Source: CAILHX01 sp964511385 (lineage in GTDB: Bacteria; Pseudomonadota; Gammaproteobacteria; Burkholderiales; Methylophilaceae). From it: a stretch of 64,000 nucleotides of DNA. The translations under genes and the position numbers were made by a program. Where the stretch lies: assembly GCA_964511385.1 (NCBI GenBank), contig CAZEFE010000001.1, forward strand, positions 372,001 through 436,000, in the 5' to 3' direction. Below are positions 27,564-36,585 of the stretch, one piece after another (position 1 is the first letter of the stretch; every line of letters begins with the position of its first letter). The notes under the pieces were generated by a model, which saw nothing but the letters and a program-made list of their open reading frames with translations, was not told the origin of the DNA and made no database searches.

Positions 27564-28453
27564 CAGTAACTGCGCTGCGTAATGTAATCTGCAAGTTGGA
27601 CCAGGCGTCGGGCTGACTCGCCATAGGGCGCCAGGCGCGAGGTGGCGTTGGCATGCAGCTCTTTTGCCAGTTCGCGCGCACGCGGCAACCCCAGGATGGT
27701 GACATAGGTTGGTTTGTTGGCTTCGGCATCCTTGCCGGCGGTTTTGCCCAGCGTGGCGGTATCGGCTTCGCTGTCGAGAATGTCGTCCACCACCTGGAAG
27801 GCCAGCCCGATATGCTTGGCGTAATGGTCAATGGCGGCAACGGCTTCACTGTCGGCATGATCCGCGCAGTACGCGCCCAGCAGGGCAGCGGCACGGATCA
27901 GGGCGCCGGTCTTGTGGATGTGCATGAACTCCAGTTGTTCCTGCGTCAGCGCCAGCCCCACGCTGGCCAGGTCGATGGCCTGGCCGCCGGCCATGCCGCG
28001 CGAACCGGAAGCCTGCGCCAGCAGGTGGGCCATGTGCAACTGCTGTTCTGCCTGCGGGTGCAGGCCGGGGCGGGTCAGCAGATCAAAAGCCAGCGTTTGC
28101 AACGCGTCGCCGACCAGCAGGGCGGTGGCGTCATCAAACTGCTTGTGGCAGGAAGGTTTGCCGCGGCGCAAGTCGTCGTCGTCCATGCACGGCAGGTCGT
28201 CATGCACCAGCGAATAGGCATGAACCAGTTCCACCGCCGCGGCAACCTGGTCAACGCGCTCCGCGCTGGCGCCGCACAGTTCCCCGGCAGCATGCGCCAG
28301 CAAGGCGCGTACGCGTTTGCCGCCGCCCAGTACGGAATAACGCATCGCCTGGTGCAGGCGTTCCGGCGCAATGGTGGCGGGCGGCAAATGCCGCTCCAGG
28401 GCAGCTTCGGTGCGGCTTTGAATGGCGCCGGCCCAAGGGGTGAAATCAGTCAT
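27563..28453 (-). CDS. ispA: Farnesyl diphosphate synthase
   Basis: A 296-residue all-alpha prenyltransferase. The first Asp-rich motif is [10 protein letters not shown] followed by LRRGK, the second FQVVDDILD, with GGKRVRALL near the N-terminus. It condenses IPP with DMAPP and GPP to give FPP, feeding ubiquinone and undecaprenol synthesis. Start overlaps the xseB stop by 8 bases and its stop touches the dxs start, so the three are translationally coupled. Confidence 0.95.
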   Translation of the reverse strand: MTDFTPWAGAIQSRTEAALERHLPPATIAPERLHQAMRYSVLGGGKRVRALLAHAAGELCGASAERVDQVAAAVELVHAYSLVHDDLPCMDDDDLRRGKPSCHKQFDDATALLVGDALQTLAFDLLTRPGLHPQAEQQLHMAHLLAQASGSRGMAGGQAIDLASVGLALTQEQLEFMHIHKTGALIRAAALLGAYCADHADSEAVAAIDHYAKHIGLAFQVVDDILDSEADTATLGKTAGKDAEANKPTYVTILGLPRARELAKELHANATSRLAPYGESARRLVQLADYITQRSY

Positions 28454-28670
28454 CAGAAAAGCTTTGCAATGAGTTTTGTTCGGTCAGGATGCGGATTTGC
28501 TGCTCGCTGTCCTGCAAGGTCTGCTGGCAATAGCGCAGTAGTTCTATACCTTGCTTGTAAGCCGCCAGCGATTGTTCCAGCGGCAACTGGCTGTTCTCCA
28601 TCTGGGCGACGATATGTTCCAGGTCGCTCAGTGCGGATTCGAAGTTTTTGGGGGAAGCGGATTTGCTCAT
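28446..28670 (-). CDS. xseB: Exodeoxyribonuclease VII small subunit
   Basis: A 74-residue XseB protein: FESALSDLEHIVAQMENSQLPLEQSLAAYKQGIELLRYC is the diagnostic helical hairpin. It partners with XseA (not in this window) to degrade single-stranded DNA. ATG 28670 (MSKSAS) is preferred over an in-frame codon at 28691. First of the xseB-ispA-dxs group; 36 bases behind the esterase gene on the same strand. Confidence 0.93.
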   Translation of the reverse strand: MSKSASPKNFESALSDLEHIVAQMENSQLPLEQSLAAYKQGIELLRYCQQTLQDSEQQIRILTEQNSLQSFSDD

Positions 28671-28706
28671 ATGGAAAGCCGAAACTATCAAAATACCGGT
28701 AGATGG

Positions 28707-29369
28707 TCAAACGCCGAAGCTGCGCATGATATAGGCGCGAATGTCGGCGAGTTCGTCGATGCAAACGGAGTGCTCCATCGGGTATTCATGCCATTCGACG
28801 GGGTACCCGGCTTGTTCGAGAAAGTTTTTTGACGCGCTGGCCGTGTTCAGCGGAATGACGCTGTCGTGCCTGCCATGCGCCATGAAGATGGGAAGTTGCC
28901 GGTTGGCCTCGCTATGCTCGTCGAACAGGTCGCTGGACAAGGGCAGGTAGGTCGAGAGTCCCATCACGCCCGCCAGCCGGTGCGGATAGCGTAGTGCAGT
29001 GTGCAGCGCGATCGCCCCGCCCTGGGAAAACCCGGCCAGCATGATGTGCTCGGGTTTGATGCCGCGCTCGATTTCCTGGGCCATCAGGGCTTCTATTTCT
29101 GCCTGCGAGTGGAGAATGCCGGCCTTGTCCTGTCTCGCCGCAATATCCAGCGCATAAATGTCATACCACGCCGGCATGACGTAACCATGGTTGATGCTGA
29201 CCGGCATGGCGGGGGCATGGGGAAAGATGAAGCGAACCGGTAACGGCAGTTCCAGTTCCTGCGCAATGGGAGCGAAGTCGTTGCCGTCCGCGCCTAGTCC
29301 GTGCAACCAGATAATGCTGTAAGCGGGAGGCTGGGAATGCGTGGTTGAGAGTTCGATGAAATTCAGCAT
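28707..29369 (-). CDS. Alpha/beta hydrolase, phospholipase/carboxylesterase family
   Basis: A 221-residue serine hydrolase of the YpfH/EstB carboxylesterase group. Oxyanion-region text IIWLHGLGADGNDF precedes the nucleophile elbow GFSQGG; the acid is in AHGRHDSVIP and the His in YPMEHSV, so the triad is complete. Substrates are probably short acyl esters; not determinable. ATG 29369 is preferred because the family core begins there (MLNFIEL); upstream in-frame codons add a non-conserved extension. It may head the xseB-ispA-dxs transcript. Confidence 0.85.
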   Translation of the reverse strand: MLNFIELSTTHSQPPAYSIIWLHGLGADGNDFAPIAQELELPLPVRFIFPHAPAMPVSINHGYVMPAWYDIYALDIAARQDKAGILHSQAEIEALMAQEIERGIKPEHIMLAGFSQGGAIALHTALRYPHRLAGVMGLSTYLPLSSDLFDEHSEANRQLPIFMAHGRHDSVIPLNTASASKNFLEQAGYPVEWHEYPMEHSVCIDELADIRAYIMRSFGV

Positions 29370-29511
29370 GGGAAATATAGTATTAAACACCTCGAATTTT
29401 CTCACAAAATGCGCTCCCGGAAGCGGGTACCAGGCCAGTAAATTCAGTCTGTTAAATGCGCAGGATTTGGGCTATGCTTCCCGAGTATCCGACTAGACAC
29501 AGAGAATCCCA

Positions 29512-31752
29512 ATGAGAATAAAAATTCCTGCCTCTCTCAAGCGCCACGGCACGCGCGTGACACTCAGCCTGCTCACGGTTCTGGTGTTCCTGATGCACAA
29601 CATGAGCATCATCCATATTGAGGCGATCGACCGCCTTGAGGATTTTGCCTATGACGCCCGCCTCAACCTGACCATGCCGCGCGGCGTGGACCCGCGCATC
29701 GTGATTGTCGATATCGACGAGCGTAGCCTCTACGAGCAGGGCCGCTGGCCGTGGAGCCGGAACAAGCTGGCGCAGATGATGGATACCCTGTTCGATCGCT
29801 ACAAGATCAGCGTGCTGGGCTTCGACGTGGTGTTTGCGGAAAAGGACGAGAGTTCCGGCCTGAAAACCCTGGAGAAAATGGGCAAGGAGCATCTCGCCAA
29901 CGACAGCAGTTTTTCTGCCGCGCTGGAAAAAATCAAGCCGGAGCTGAATTACGACCAACTGTTTGCAAATAGCATCAAGGGCCGCAAGGTGGTGATGGGG
30001 TATTACTTCAACCTGGGGGAAGGCAAAAAAGGCGGCGTGGGGCAATTGCCCGTGCCGGTGTTCCCCGCGGGCTCGTTTGACCCTACCGGGGTTTATTTCA
30101 TCAGTGCCCATGCTTACGGCGCCAACTTGCCGGTGCTGCAGCAGGCCGCCTTTTCCGGCGGGCACTTCAACCCGGCGGTGGACTATGATGGTATTTCGCG
30201 CCGCATCGGCATGTTGCAGGAGTTTGACGGGGCGCTGTATGAATCGTTGTCGCTGGCGGTGGCTCGCGCCTATCTTGGCGTCGACAAGGTTGAAGCCGGC
30301 TTCGCGGTCAGCGGGGTGAACGATGTGTATGCTGGATTGGAATGGCTCAAGGTCGGCGACAAGAGCATCCCGGTGGATGAACACGTGCGTGCGCTGATTC
30401 CGTTCCGCGGGCCGCAAGGCAGCTTCCCTTATGTCTCGGCAACGGATGTGCTGAACCATAAGGTCGATCCCAAAATTCTTGACGGTGCCATCGTGCTGGT
30501 GGGGACGACCGCGCCGGGGCTGCTGGACTTGCGCGCATCGCCAGTCGGCAGCGTGTATGCCGGGGTGGAGATGCATGCCAACATGGTGGCAGGGATACTG
30601 GACCAGAACATCAAGCAGGCGCCCGGATACACCATCGCTGCGGAATTCATGCTGCTGCTGATCTTCGGCCTGATACTGTCTTTCGGCCTCGCTGTATTGA
30701 GCCCGTTGTGGGCGACCATCCTGGCTACGGTGTCATTGGGCAGCGTGGGCGCCCTCAACCTGTGGCTGTGGCAGGATGTCGGCATGGTGCTGCCGATAGC
30801 GACGATCTGGATGATGATGACCTCGCTGTATCTGCTCAACATGTCTTACGGCTTCTTCGTGGAATCGCGCGGCAAGCGGCAGTTGACTGGCCTGTTCGGG
30901 CAGTATGTGCCGCCGGAACTGGTGGACGAAATGGCGAAAGATCCGACGCAGATTTCCATGGAAGGTGTAAGTCGTGAAATGACGGTGTTGTTCTCGGATG
31001 TGCGCGGATTTACCACTATTTCCGAAGGGCTGGACCCGAAAGAGCTGACCCAACTGATGAACGAATACCTGTCGCCGATGACGTTTGTGATCCAGAAACA
31101 TCGCGGCACCATCGACAAGTACATGGGTGACACCATCATGGCGTTCTGGGGGGCGCCGTTGCCTGATCCCGATCACGCTCGTCATGCTCTGCAGGCCGCA
31201 CTGGGCATGATTGAGGAATTGAAGGTGTTGCAAACGGCATTTGTAGCCAAGGGCTGGCCGCCAATCAAGATCGGCGTGGGTCTGAATACCGGCACGATGA
31301 CCGTGGGCAACATGGGATCATCCTTCCGCATGGCCTATACTGCGATGGGCGATGCGGTGAACCTGGGGTCACGTCTGGAAAGCATTACCAAGCAATATGG
31401 CGTATACATCATTGTCAGCGAATTCACCCGAGCCAAGGTGCCGGACTATGTTTACCGTGAATTGGACAAGATTCGCGTCAAGGGTAAGGATGAGCCGGTC
31501 ACCATTTTTGAACCGATAGGTCAGGAAGGTACGGTGGATTCGGCCACGCTTGCCACTCTGGAGCAATATCATCAGGCCGCTGCGCTGTACCACGCGCAGA
31601 AATGGGATGAGGCTGAAGCGGCCTTCACTGCGCTGCACGAGGCTGATCCCGACCGCTACCTGTACAAGGTTTACTTGGAACGTATTGCCGAGTTCCGCGC
31701 CAACCCGCCGGGTGAGGATTGGGATGGCGTGTACACCTTCAAGATCAAGTAA
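29512..31752 (+). CDS. CHASE2-domain class III adenylate cyclase
   Basis: A 746-residue membrane cyclase. An N-terminal helix (~15-35) is followed by an extracytoplasmic CHASE2 sensor (~40-360, with the typical VIVDIDERSLYEQGRWPW), three close membrane helices (~375-445), then a class III cyclase domain (~470-665) and a TPR-like tail. Catalytic positions are present: metal Asp in LFSDVRGFT (~495) and KYMGDTIMAF (~540), transition-state Asn and Arg in GDAVNLGSRLE (~616/620). The Lys of DKYMGD and Thr of YTAMGD are the adenine-specific pattern, so cAMP is the expected product. First gene of a three-gene unit with a phosphodiesterase and a cNMP-binding protein. Confidence 0.9.
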   Translation: MRIKIPASLKRHGTRVTLSLLTVLVFLMHNMSIIHIEAIDRLEDFAYDARLNLTMPRGVDPRIVIVDIDERSLYEQGRWPWSRNKLAQMMDTLFDRYKISVLGFDVVFAEKDESSGLKTLEKMGKEHLANDSSFSAALEKIKPELNYDQLFANSIKGRKVVMGYYFNLGEGKKGGVGQLPVPVFPAGSFDPTGVYFISAHAYGANLPVLQQAAFSGGHFNPAVDYDGISRRIGMLQEFDGALYESLSLAVARAYLGVDKVEAGFAVSGVNDVYAGLEWLKVGDKSIPVDEHVRALIPFRGPQGSFPYVSATDVLNHKVDPKILDGAIVLVGTTAPGLLDLRASPVGSVYAGVEMHANMVAGILDQNIKQAPGYTIAAEFMLLLIFGLILSFGLAVLSPLWATILATVSLGSVGALNLWLWQDVGMVLPIATIWMMMTSLYLLNMSYGFFVESRGKRQLTGLFGQYVPPELVDEMAKDPTQISMEGVSREMTVLFSDVRGFTTISEGLDPKELTQLMNEYLSPMTFVIQKHRGTIDKYMGDTIMAFWGAPLPDPDHARHALQAALGMIEELKVLQTAFVAKGWPPIKIGVGLNTGTMTVGNMGSSFRMAYTAMGDAVNLGSRLESITKQYGVYIIVSEFTRAKVPDYVYRELDKIRVKGKDEPVTIFEPIGQEGTVDSATLATLEQYHQAAALYHAQKWDEAEAAFTALHEADPDRYLYKVYLERIAEFRANPPGEDWDGVYTFKIK

Positions 31753-31767
31753 CTACGGGATCGGGAC

Positions 31768-32538
31768 ATGATTCTCAGGGTGCTGGGATGTAGCGGAGGC
31801 ATAGGTGGCAAGCTGCGCACAACGTCATTCCTGGTGGATGACGACATCCTGGTGGATGCCGGAACCGGGGTGGCTGACCTCGCCATTGAAGAGTTGGCAA
31901 AAATTGACCATATTTTTGTTACGCATTCACACCTTGACCATGTGTTGTCGATTCCGCTGCTGGCGGATACGGTCATCAGCCTGCGCCAAACCCCGGTGAC
32001 GGTGCACGCCACCAGGGAAACCTGGCAGATACTGCAGGAGCATATGCTCAATTGGAAAATCTGGCCGGATTTCACCGTGATCCCTAGCGCGCAGAACCCA
32101 ATCCTGCGCTACAGCGAAGTGAAACTGGGGCAGCCGGTTGATGTGCGTGGGCGCATCTTTACTCCGATACCGGCAAATCATACGGTGCCGGCTGTCGGCT
32201 ACCACATCAACAGCGGCGCCGGCAGCCTGGTGTTTACCGGCGATACCACCAGTTGCGATGCCTTGTGGGAGGCCGTTAACCAGATCGAACACCTGCGCTA
32301 CCTGATTATCGAAACGGCATTTGGCGATGAAGAAATCAGCCTGGCCCGAACTTCCAAACATCTGTCTCCGCTGTTGCTGTCGGCCGAACTGGATAAATTG
32401 CAGCAGGCTGGTGTGCAGATACTCATTACCCATTTCAAGCCGGGAGAAGATAAAACCATTATGCGCGAAGTGAGCGCGCGCGACCTGTCCGGGTTTGACG
32501 CGCAGGCCCTGAAAATCGGCCAGGTGATCGAGTTCTGA
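31768..32538 (+). CDS. Class II cyclic-nucleotide phosphodiesterase-like metallohydrolase
   Basis: A 256-residue metallo-beta-lactamase-fold protein. HSHLDH (~52-57) is the exact His/Asp metal core of class II cyclic nucleotide phosphodiesterases (PDE1/CpdP type), followed by IPANHTVPAVGYHI, VFTGDTTSC with the bridging Asp, and LITHFKPGE. Expected to hydrolyse 3',5'-cAMP to AMP. It begins 15 bases after the cyclase stop and ends 12 bases before the cNMP-binding gene, so one transcript would encode synthesis, breakdown and sensing. A general MBL hydrolase is the alternative; context favours a phosphodiesterase. Confidence 0.8.
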   Translation: MILRVLGCSGGIGGKLRTTSFLVDDDILVDAGTGVADLAIEELAKIDHIFVTHSHLDHVLSIPLLADTVISLRQTPVTVHATRETWQILQEHMLNWKIWPDFTVIPSAQNPILRYSEVKLGQPVDVRGRIFTPIPANHTVPAVGYHINSGAGSLVFTGDTTSCDALWEAVNQIEHLRYLIIETAFGDEEISLARTSKHLSPLLLSAELDKLQQAGVQILITHFKPGEDKTIMREVSARDLSGFDAQALKIGQVIEF

Positions 32539-32550
32539 GGATGGCAAACG

Positions 32551-33603
32551 ATGAGTGCTGATATTGCATTGCTTTCCCGATTCGAGCCGGTATGCCACCT
32601 GACGCAGGAGCATCAGGTGGAAATAGCCGCCATGAGCCGCGTGGAGCAAGTGCTGAAAGGACGCGACATCCGGCATTTCGCCGAATCAAGCCATCGCTCG
32701 TATTATTTGGTTGCCGGCGAAGTCAGGCTGGCGTATGCCGATGGCACCGACGCTGTGATTCGCCCAGGGGACGATGCGGCGCGCTACCCCATCGGCAGCG
32801 GTGAAAAGCAAGTAAGCAGTGCCACGGTGACCAGTGACGCCGAGATCCTGGTGGTAGACAGCGACCAGGCCGACATCCTGATGACTTGGGAGCAGATGCC
32901 TATCGGGCCTGCCGAGATGGAGTTCGTGCACGTGGCGGAAAGCAATGCCGAGGTGACCAAGCTGTTCGGCGCCAACAGGTTGCACGGCGGCGCGTTCAGC
33001 AGCCTGCCGTCGGCCAATATCGATGAACTGTTCCGACGCATGGTGAGCGTCCCGGTCAAAGCCGGCCAGGTCATTATCAAGCAAGGCGAAGAGGGCGATA
33101 ACTATTATCTGATTGAGTCCGGCCGGGCCCAGGTAACGCGTTTGTCTGGCACGGAGGCTGAGCCGGTGGTGATTGCCCAGCTAGAAGATGGCGATGGCTT
33201 CGGTGAAGAGGCGCCGGCGTCGGACAACCGGCGCAATGCCACGGTGACCATGGAAACCGACGGCGTGCTGTTGCAGCTGAGCAAGCAGGATTTTGTCGAG
33301 TTGCTGAAGGCGCCGCTACTGAACCGGATTTCCCGCCAGGCGGCGGAGCAGAAAATTGTCGCGGGCGCACACTGGATTGATGTTCGCCTGCCATCGGAAT
33401 TCGCGCATGCCCATTTCCCTGGCGCAATCAATCTCCCGTTGCATGAAATTCGCGATGCGCTCAGTACACTGAACCCGCACCAGACCTATATCACGTATTG
33501 CAAGACTGGGCGCAGAAGCTCTGCCGCGGCGTTTATCATGTCGCAACTCGGCTTCGATGTTTATACGCTGGAAGGTAATGCGTCTGATGGCGGCGACCAA
33601 TAG
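32551..33603 (+). CDS. Cyclic-nucleotide-binding protein fused to rhodanese
   Basis: A 350-residue soluble protein with two tandem cNMP-binding domains (~15-125 and ~150-265) and a C-terminal rhodanese (~265-350). The second cNMP domain holds the phosphate-binding cassette FGEEAPASDNRRNATV, with the FGE and the Arg that grip cyclic phosphate. The first is degenerate. The rhodanese has Cys in YCKTGRRS, the catalytic loop. It could be a sulfurtransferase switched by cAMP, or the rhodanese could be a protein-interaction module. No DNA-binding domain is present, so it is not a CRP-type regulator. Ends at a perfect 15-base-arm terminator. Confidence 0.85.
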   Translation: MSADIALLSRFEPVCHLTQEHQVEIAAMSRVEQVLKGRDIRHFAESSHRSYYLVAGEVRLAYADGTDAVIRPGDDAARYPIGSGEKQVSSATVTSDAEILVVDSDQADILMTWEQMPIGPAEMEFVHVAESNAEVTKLFGANRLHGGAFSSLPSANIDELFRRMVSVPVKAGQVIIKQGEEGDNYYLIESGRAQVTRLSGTEAEPVVIAQLEDGDGFGEEAPASDNRRNATVTMETDGVLLQLSKQDFVELLKAPLLNRISRQAAEQKIVAGAHWIDVRLPSEFAHAHFPGAINLPLHEIRDALSTLNPHQTYITYCKTGRRSSAAAFIMSQLGFDVYTLEGNASDGGDQ

Positions 33604-33616
33604 CCAAACCTGATAT

Positions 33617-33650
33617 AACAAAAAAGCGACCGATTGGTCGCTTTTTTGTT
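33617..33650. terminator. Bidirectional terminator between the cNMP cassette and mxaD
   Basis: Perfect 15-base arms (33617-33631 and 33636-33650) with a GATT loop, and A/T runs on both sides. Serves two converging transcripts. Confidence 0.95.
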
Positions 33651-33674
33651 GCGAAACAACGACATGTTGCGAGC

Positions 33675-34196
33675 TTACTTGCCTTCGGCGACCTTTTTCA
33701 GGTTGGGCAGACCGGCGTCAAATACGCCGTTGACGGCCTTGATTGCAGACTCGTCATCTTGACCGGGAGGAATCGGTGGATTCAGCTTGTAGACGCGATA
33801 AAAGCGCGCAGTCCAGGTTACGGTGCTTTCGCCAGCGCCAGGACCGGCCTTGACAACGATGGTGGCGTTGTAGTCGGCAACTGGCAGTGCTCCTTCGATG
33901 ATCTCGTACTTAACCTTCATGTCCTTGTCGTCGGAAGACTTGAGGCGTTCATAAATGGTGCCGCCATCCTTCAGGGTCAGCAAACGGAATGTATCGCTGC
34001 CCTTGGTTTCCACTTTGGTGCTGGCGACAGGTGGGAGCCATTTGTGCAGCCCGCCCCAATCCTTGACGATAGCCCAGACTTTGGCAGGCTCCGCCTTGAT
34101 CACGACTTCTTTTTCAACTTTTTGCGGGGATGGGCCGTGCGCAGCAGCGGTAAGCGGCAGCATCAGTACGGCGATGATGGCGAGCAGTTTTTTCAT
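33675..34196 (-). CDS. mxaD: MxaD-like periplasmic SRPBCC protein
   Basis: A 173-residue exported protein with a signal peptide (MKKLLAIIAVLMLPLTAAAHG) and a START/SRPBCC fold: VVIKAEPAKVWAIVKDWGGL, TFRLLTLKDGGTIYERLK, and GESTVTWTARFYRVY near the end. MxaD assists electron transfer from methanol dehydrogenase to cytochrome cL in methylotrophs. ATG 34196 is set by GGAG 10 bases upstream and the signal peptide. It lies 34 bases behind a beta-propeller gene rather than after mxaL, where it is often found. Confidence 0.82.
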   Translation of the reverse strand: MKKLLAIIAVLMLPLTAAAHGPSPQKVEKEVVIKAEPAKVWAIVKDWGGLHKWLPPVASTKVETKGSDTFRLLTLKDGGTIYERLKSSDDKDMKVKYEIIEGALPVADYNATIVVKAGPGAGESTVTWTARFYRVYKLNPPIPPGQDDESAIKAVNGVFDAGLPNLKKVAEGK

Positions 34197-34230
34197 GCAA
34201 GATTCTCCAAAGTTAATAATGACAAAACAA

Positions 34231-35268
34231 TCAATGTGACCCCTTGGCAATAAATTGGCCGAAAGCGCGGCTTTGTTTGCCGGTTGCAATGCTGGCGACC
34301 ATTTTGCTGCTGTTGGCGTCGATCACTGAAACTGAATCATCGCCCCAACTGGCGACATAAATCTTCCCGTCATGGTACCCAATGCCTTCGGGTACCGTGC
34401 CTACCTTGATTGTGGCAATGACTTTCCATGTCTGGCGACTGATGACGGAGACGGTATCGGCTTGCGTATTCGTCACGTAAATCAGGTTGCCGTCATCACT
34501 GGCGGTGACGCAGTAGGGATGGTCGCCTACCGCAATGGTACGGGCGACTGCCGTAAATGGGGCTTCAATCACCGAAACGCTATTGTCGTACACATTAACG
34601 ACGTAAAGCATTCTACCATCGGCGCTTTGCGTCATGCCGAAAGGATGCGCGCCTACCGCAATTCTACGGTTGACGGTGCCGCTCTTCAGGTCAACGACGC
34701 TGAGGTCGTTGCTGTCGCGATTAACGACGAACAGCAATAACCCGTCAGCACTGACCTGCATGCCGGCGGGGGCGTTGCCTACGGCGAATTCGCGCAACGT
34801 CTTGCCGCTGTTGCTGTCAATTTCCACGACCCGGCTGCTGAACCAATCCGCCACATATAGCGTGGCATCCTTGAAGCCGAGTGTCAGGCCAACCGGCGAA
34901 CCGGGGATGCTGATGCTGGAAACGATGCTGTTGGTGCTGGTGTCGATGACGGAAATGGTTTGGTCTTCAGCATTGGAGACAAAAGCACGTTTCAGCTTTG
35001 CTGAAACTGCGATGCCGACCGGCGCCTTGCCCACTGCAATAGTGGAAACGACCTGGTCGTTTGCAGTGTCAATCACGGAAACGCTATTGCTGCCCTGGTT
35101 GGTGATGTAGGCGAACGGCTCGGCCCATGCCAGAGTGCTGCATATCAGTAAGCCAAGGGCTGCAAAGATGGAGGTGTTGAAAGCCACGAAAGCGTTGGTT
35201 CGGTTGTGGTAATGAACAAATAACGCAATCTGGAGTCCATGCGTTGACGTGGCAGTATAAGAGCGCAC
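34231..35268 (-). CDS. Exported YVTN-type beta-propeller protein
   Basis: About 320-345 residues. A hydrophobic signal (FAALGLLICSTLAWAEP) precedes roughly seven YVTN repeats, each of the form AYITNQGSNSVSVIDT...V..I.VG..P.G. These make a seven-bladed propeller, often found with PQQ- or methylotrophy-related proteins in the periplasm. No catalytic residues are apparent. The start is uncertain: GTG 35268 gives a long pre-signal stretch, GTG 35187 a normal signal peptide; neither has a good ribosome site. Co-oriented with mxaD (34-base gap) and probably co-transcribed. Confidence 0.75.
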   Translation of the reverse strand: MRSYTATSTHGLQIALFVHYHNRTNAFVAFNTSIFAALGLLICSTLAWAEPFAYITNQGSNSVSVIDTANDQVVSTIAVGKAPVGIAVSAKLKRAFVSNAEDQTISVIDTSTNSIVSSISIPGSPVGLTLGFKDATLYVADWFSSRVVEIDSNSGKTLREFAVGNAPAGMQVSADGLLLFVVNRDSNDLSVVDLKSGTVNRRIAVGAHPFGMTQSADGRMLYVVNVYDNSVSVIEAPFTAVARTIAVGDHPYCVTASDDGNLIYVTNTQADTVSVISRQTWKVIATIKVGTVPEGIGYHDGKIYVASWGDDSVSVIDANSSKMVASIATGKQSRAFGQFIAKGSH

Positions 35269-35435
35269 GCTATGCCGCGCAAGTTCGGTACTGAATGGCT
35301 AGGGTGCGGACTTCTTCTCCTGGAGTGCAGGGTTTTTTCAGGTAATTGACGCAAAACATGAAATCAACGCGCGGTTCGCCTTTCATTCTGCGAAAAAATG
35401 TGAAAAAATTGGGGCAACTTTAAGGATTTTTTATC

Positions 35436-35930
35436 ATGATAGATCGGGACGGATACCGCCCGAATGTGGGCATCATTCTATGCAATGCCCGTAATCAGGC
35501 TTTCTGGGGCAAGCGCATACGCGAAGATTCATGGCAGTTTCCGCAGGGTGGCATCAAGCTGGGTGAAAGCCCAGAGCAGGCGATGTACCGTGAGTTGCAT
35601 GAGGAAGTCGGGCTGAAGCCGGAGCATGTGCGCATTCTGGGTCGTACCAGGGATTGGCTGCGTTACGACGTGCCTACGCATTGGGTGAAGCGGGAATGGC
35701 GCGGCTCCTACCGCGGGCAAAAGCAGATTTGGTTCCTGCTCAGGCTGGTGGGGCGCGACAGTGATGTCTCCCTGCGCGCCAGCGGGCATCCGGAATTCGA
35801 CGCTTGGCGTTGGAGCGAGTACTGGGTGCCGTTGGAATCCGTGATCGAGTTCAAGCGCGATGTGTATACCAAGGCGCTGAATGAACTCGCGGTTTACCTG
35901 AACAAATCTGAACGCAGGACGGCTGCCTGA
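35436..35930 (+). CDS. rppH: RNA pyrophosphohydrolase (RppH/NudH)
   Basis: A 164-residue Nudix hydrolase that strips 5' pyrophosphate from mRNA and triggers RNase E decay. It opens [17 protein letters not shown] like other RppH proteins and carries the complete Nudix box, [23 protein letters not shown] (35548 onward), then [17 protein letters not shown] and the QIWFLLRL strand. AAGGA lies 10 bases before the start. Its stop codon lies inside a symmetrical hairpin shared with psd. Confidence 0.95.
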   Translation: MIDRDGYRPNVGIILCNARNQAFWGKRIREDSWQFPQGGIKLGESPEQAMYRELHEEVGLKPEHVRILGRTRDWLRYDVPTHWVKREWRGSYRGQKQIWFLLRLVGRDSDVSLRASGHPEFDAWRWSEYWVPLESVIEFKRDVYTKALNELAVYLNKSERRTAA

Positions 35931-35943
35931 GCCTCAGGCAGCC
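35921..35943. repeat. Inverted repeat containing both convergent stop codons
   Basis: GGCTGCCTGA (35921-35930), GCC, TCAGGCAGCC (35934-35943): perfect 10-base arms. Each arm encodes Ala-Ala-stop for the gene entering it (rppH forwards, psd in reverse), leaving 3 bases between the two stops. No T-run, so termination by this hairpin alone is doubtful. Confidence 0.8.
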
Positions 35944-36575
35944 AGTTCTGCCAGTACGGTACTCCCCGCGCTGACCTTGTCGCCGATGCTGACTTTGGGT
36001 TTTGCATCCAGCGGCAGATAAATGTCCACGCGCGAACCAAAGCGGATAAACCCGTAGCGTTGCCCCTTGTGCAGGGGATCTCCTGCATTCACGTAACAGA
36101 GAATCCGGCGTGCTACCAAACCGGCGATCTGCACGCAGGTAATATCCTGGCCGTTGACCGTTTTAATCCACAGCGCGTTGCGTTCGTTCTCGGCTGAAGC
36201 CTTATCCATTGCCGCGTTGAAAAACTTGCCAGGCATATACCAGCGTTGCTTTACGGTGCCGTCAATCGGGCTGCGGTTGGAATGCACGTTGAACACGTTC
36301 ATGAACACGCTGATTTTCAGCGCATCGCGCTTGAGGTATTCGTCAAATGCCTTCTCTACCACGATCACCTTGCCGTCCGCGCTGGAAGTCAGCAGGTTGG
36401 CTTGTTGTGGTACGTCACGCGGCGGGTCGCGGAAAAACTGCAATACAAACAGCGTGATAATCCACAACGGGATAGACCAGAACACGCACCAGAAGCTGGC
36501 GGCCACGGAAACGACCACTGCGCCGAACAGAAACGGCCAGCCTTCGCGGGCAATGATGGGGTGGGGATAATTCAT
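35934..36575 (-). CDS. psd: Phosphatidylserine decarboxylase, short (archaeal-type) form
   Basis: A 213-residue pro-enzyme converting phosphatidylserine to phosphatidylethanolamine. Two N-terminal hydrophobic helices ([32 protein letters not shown]) anchor it. The core includes [16 protein letters not shown] and the self-cleavage site at Gly-Ser in [12 protein letters not shown]; cleavage makes the pyruvoyl group. Start [13 protein letters not shown] is typical of the short PSD family. Converges on rppH; the ilv genes lie upstream on the same strand after an inverted repeat. Confidence 0.92.
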   Translation of the reverse strand: MNYPHPIIAREGWPFLFGAVVVSVAASFWCVFWSIPLWIITLFVLQFFRDPPRDVPQQANLLTSSADGKVIVVEKAFDEYLKRDALKISVFMNVFNVHSNRSPIDGTVKQRWYMPGKFFNAAMDKASAENERNALWIKTVNGQDITCVQIAGLVARRILCYVNAGDPLHKGQRYGFIRFGSRVDIYLPLDAKPKVSIGDKVSAGSTVLAELAA

Positions 36576-36585
36576 AAGAGTCGTT

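Noticed and set aside
34231..35354. 69-codon frame starting at a conventional ATG overlapping the beta-propeller start
   Set aside because: It ends inside the propeller signal sequence and has no hydrophobic or domain pattern; the propeller frame has clear repeats.
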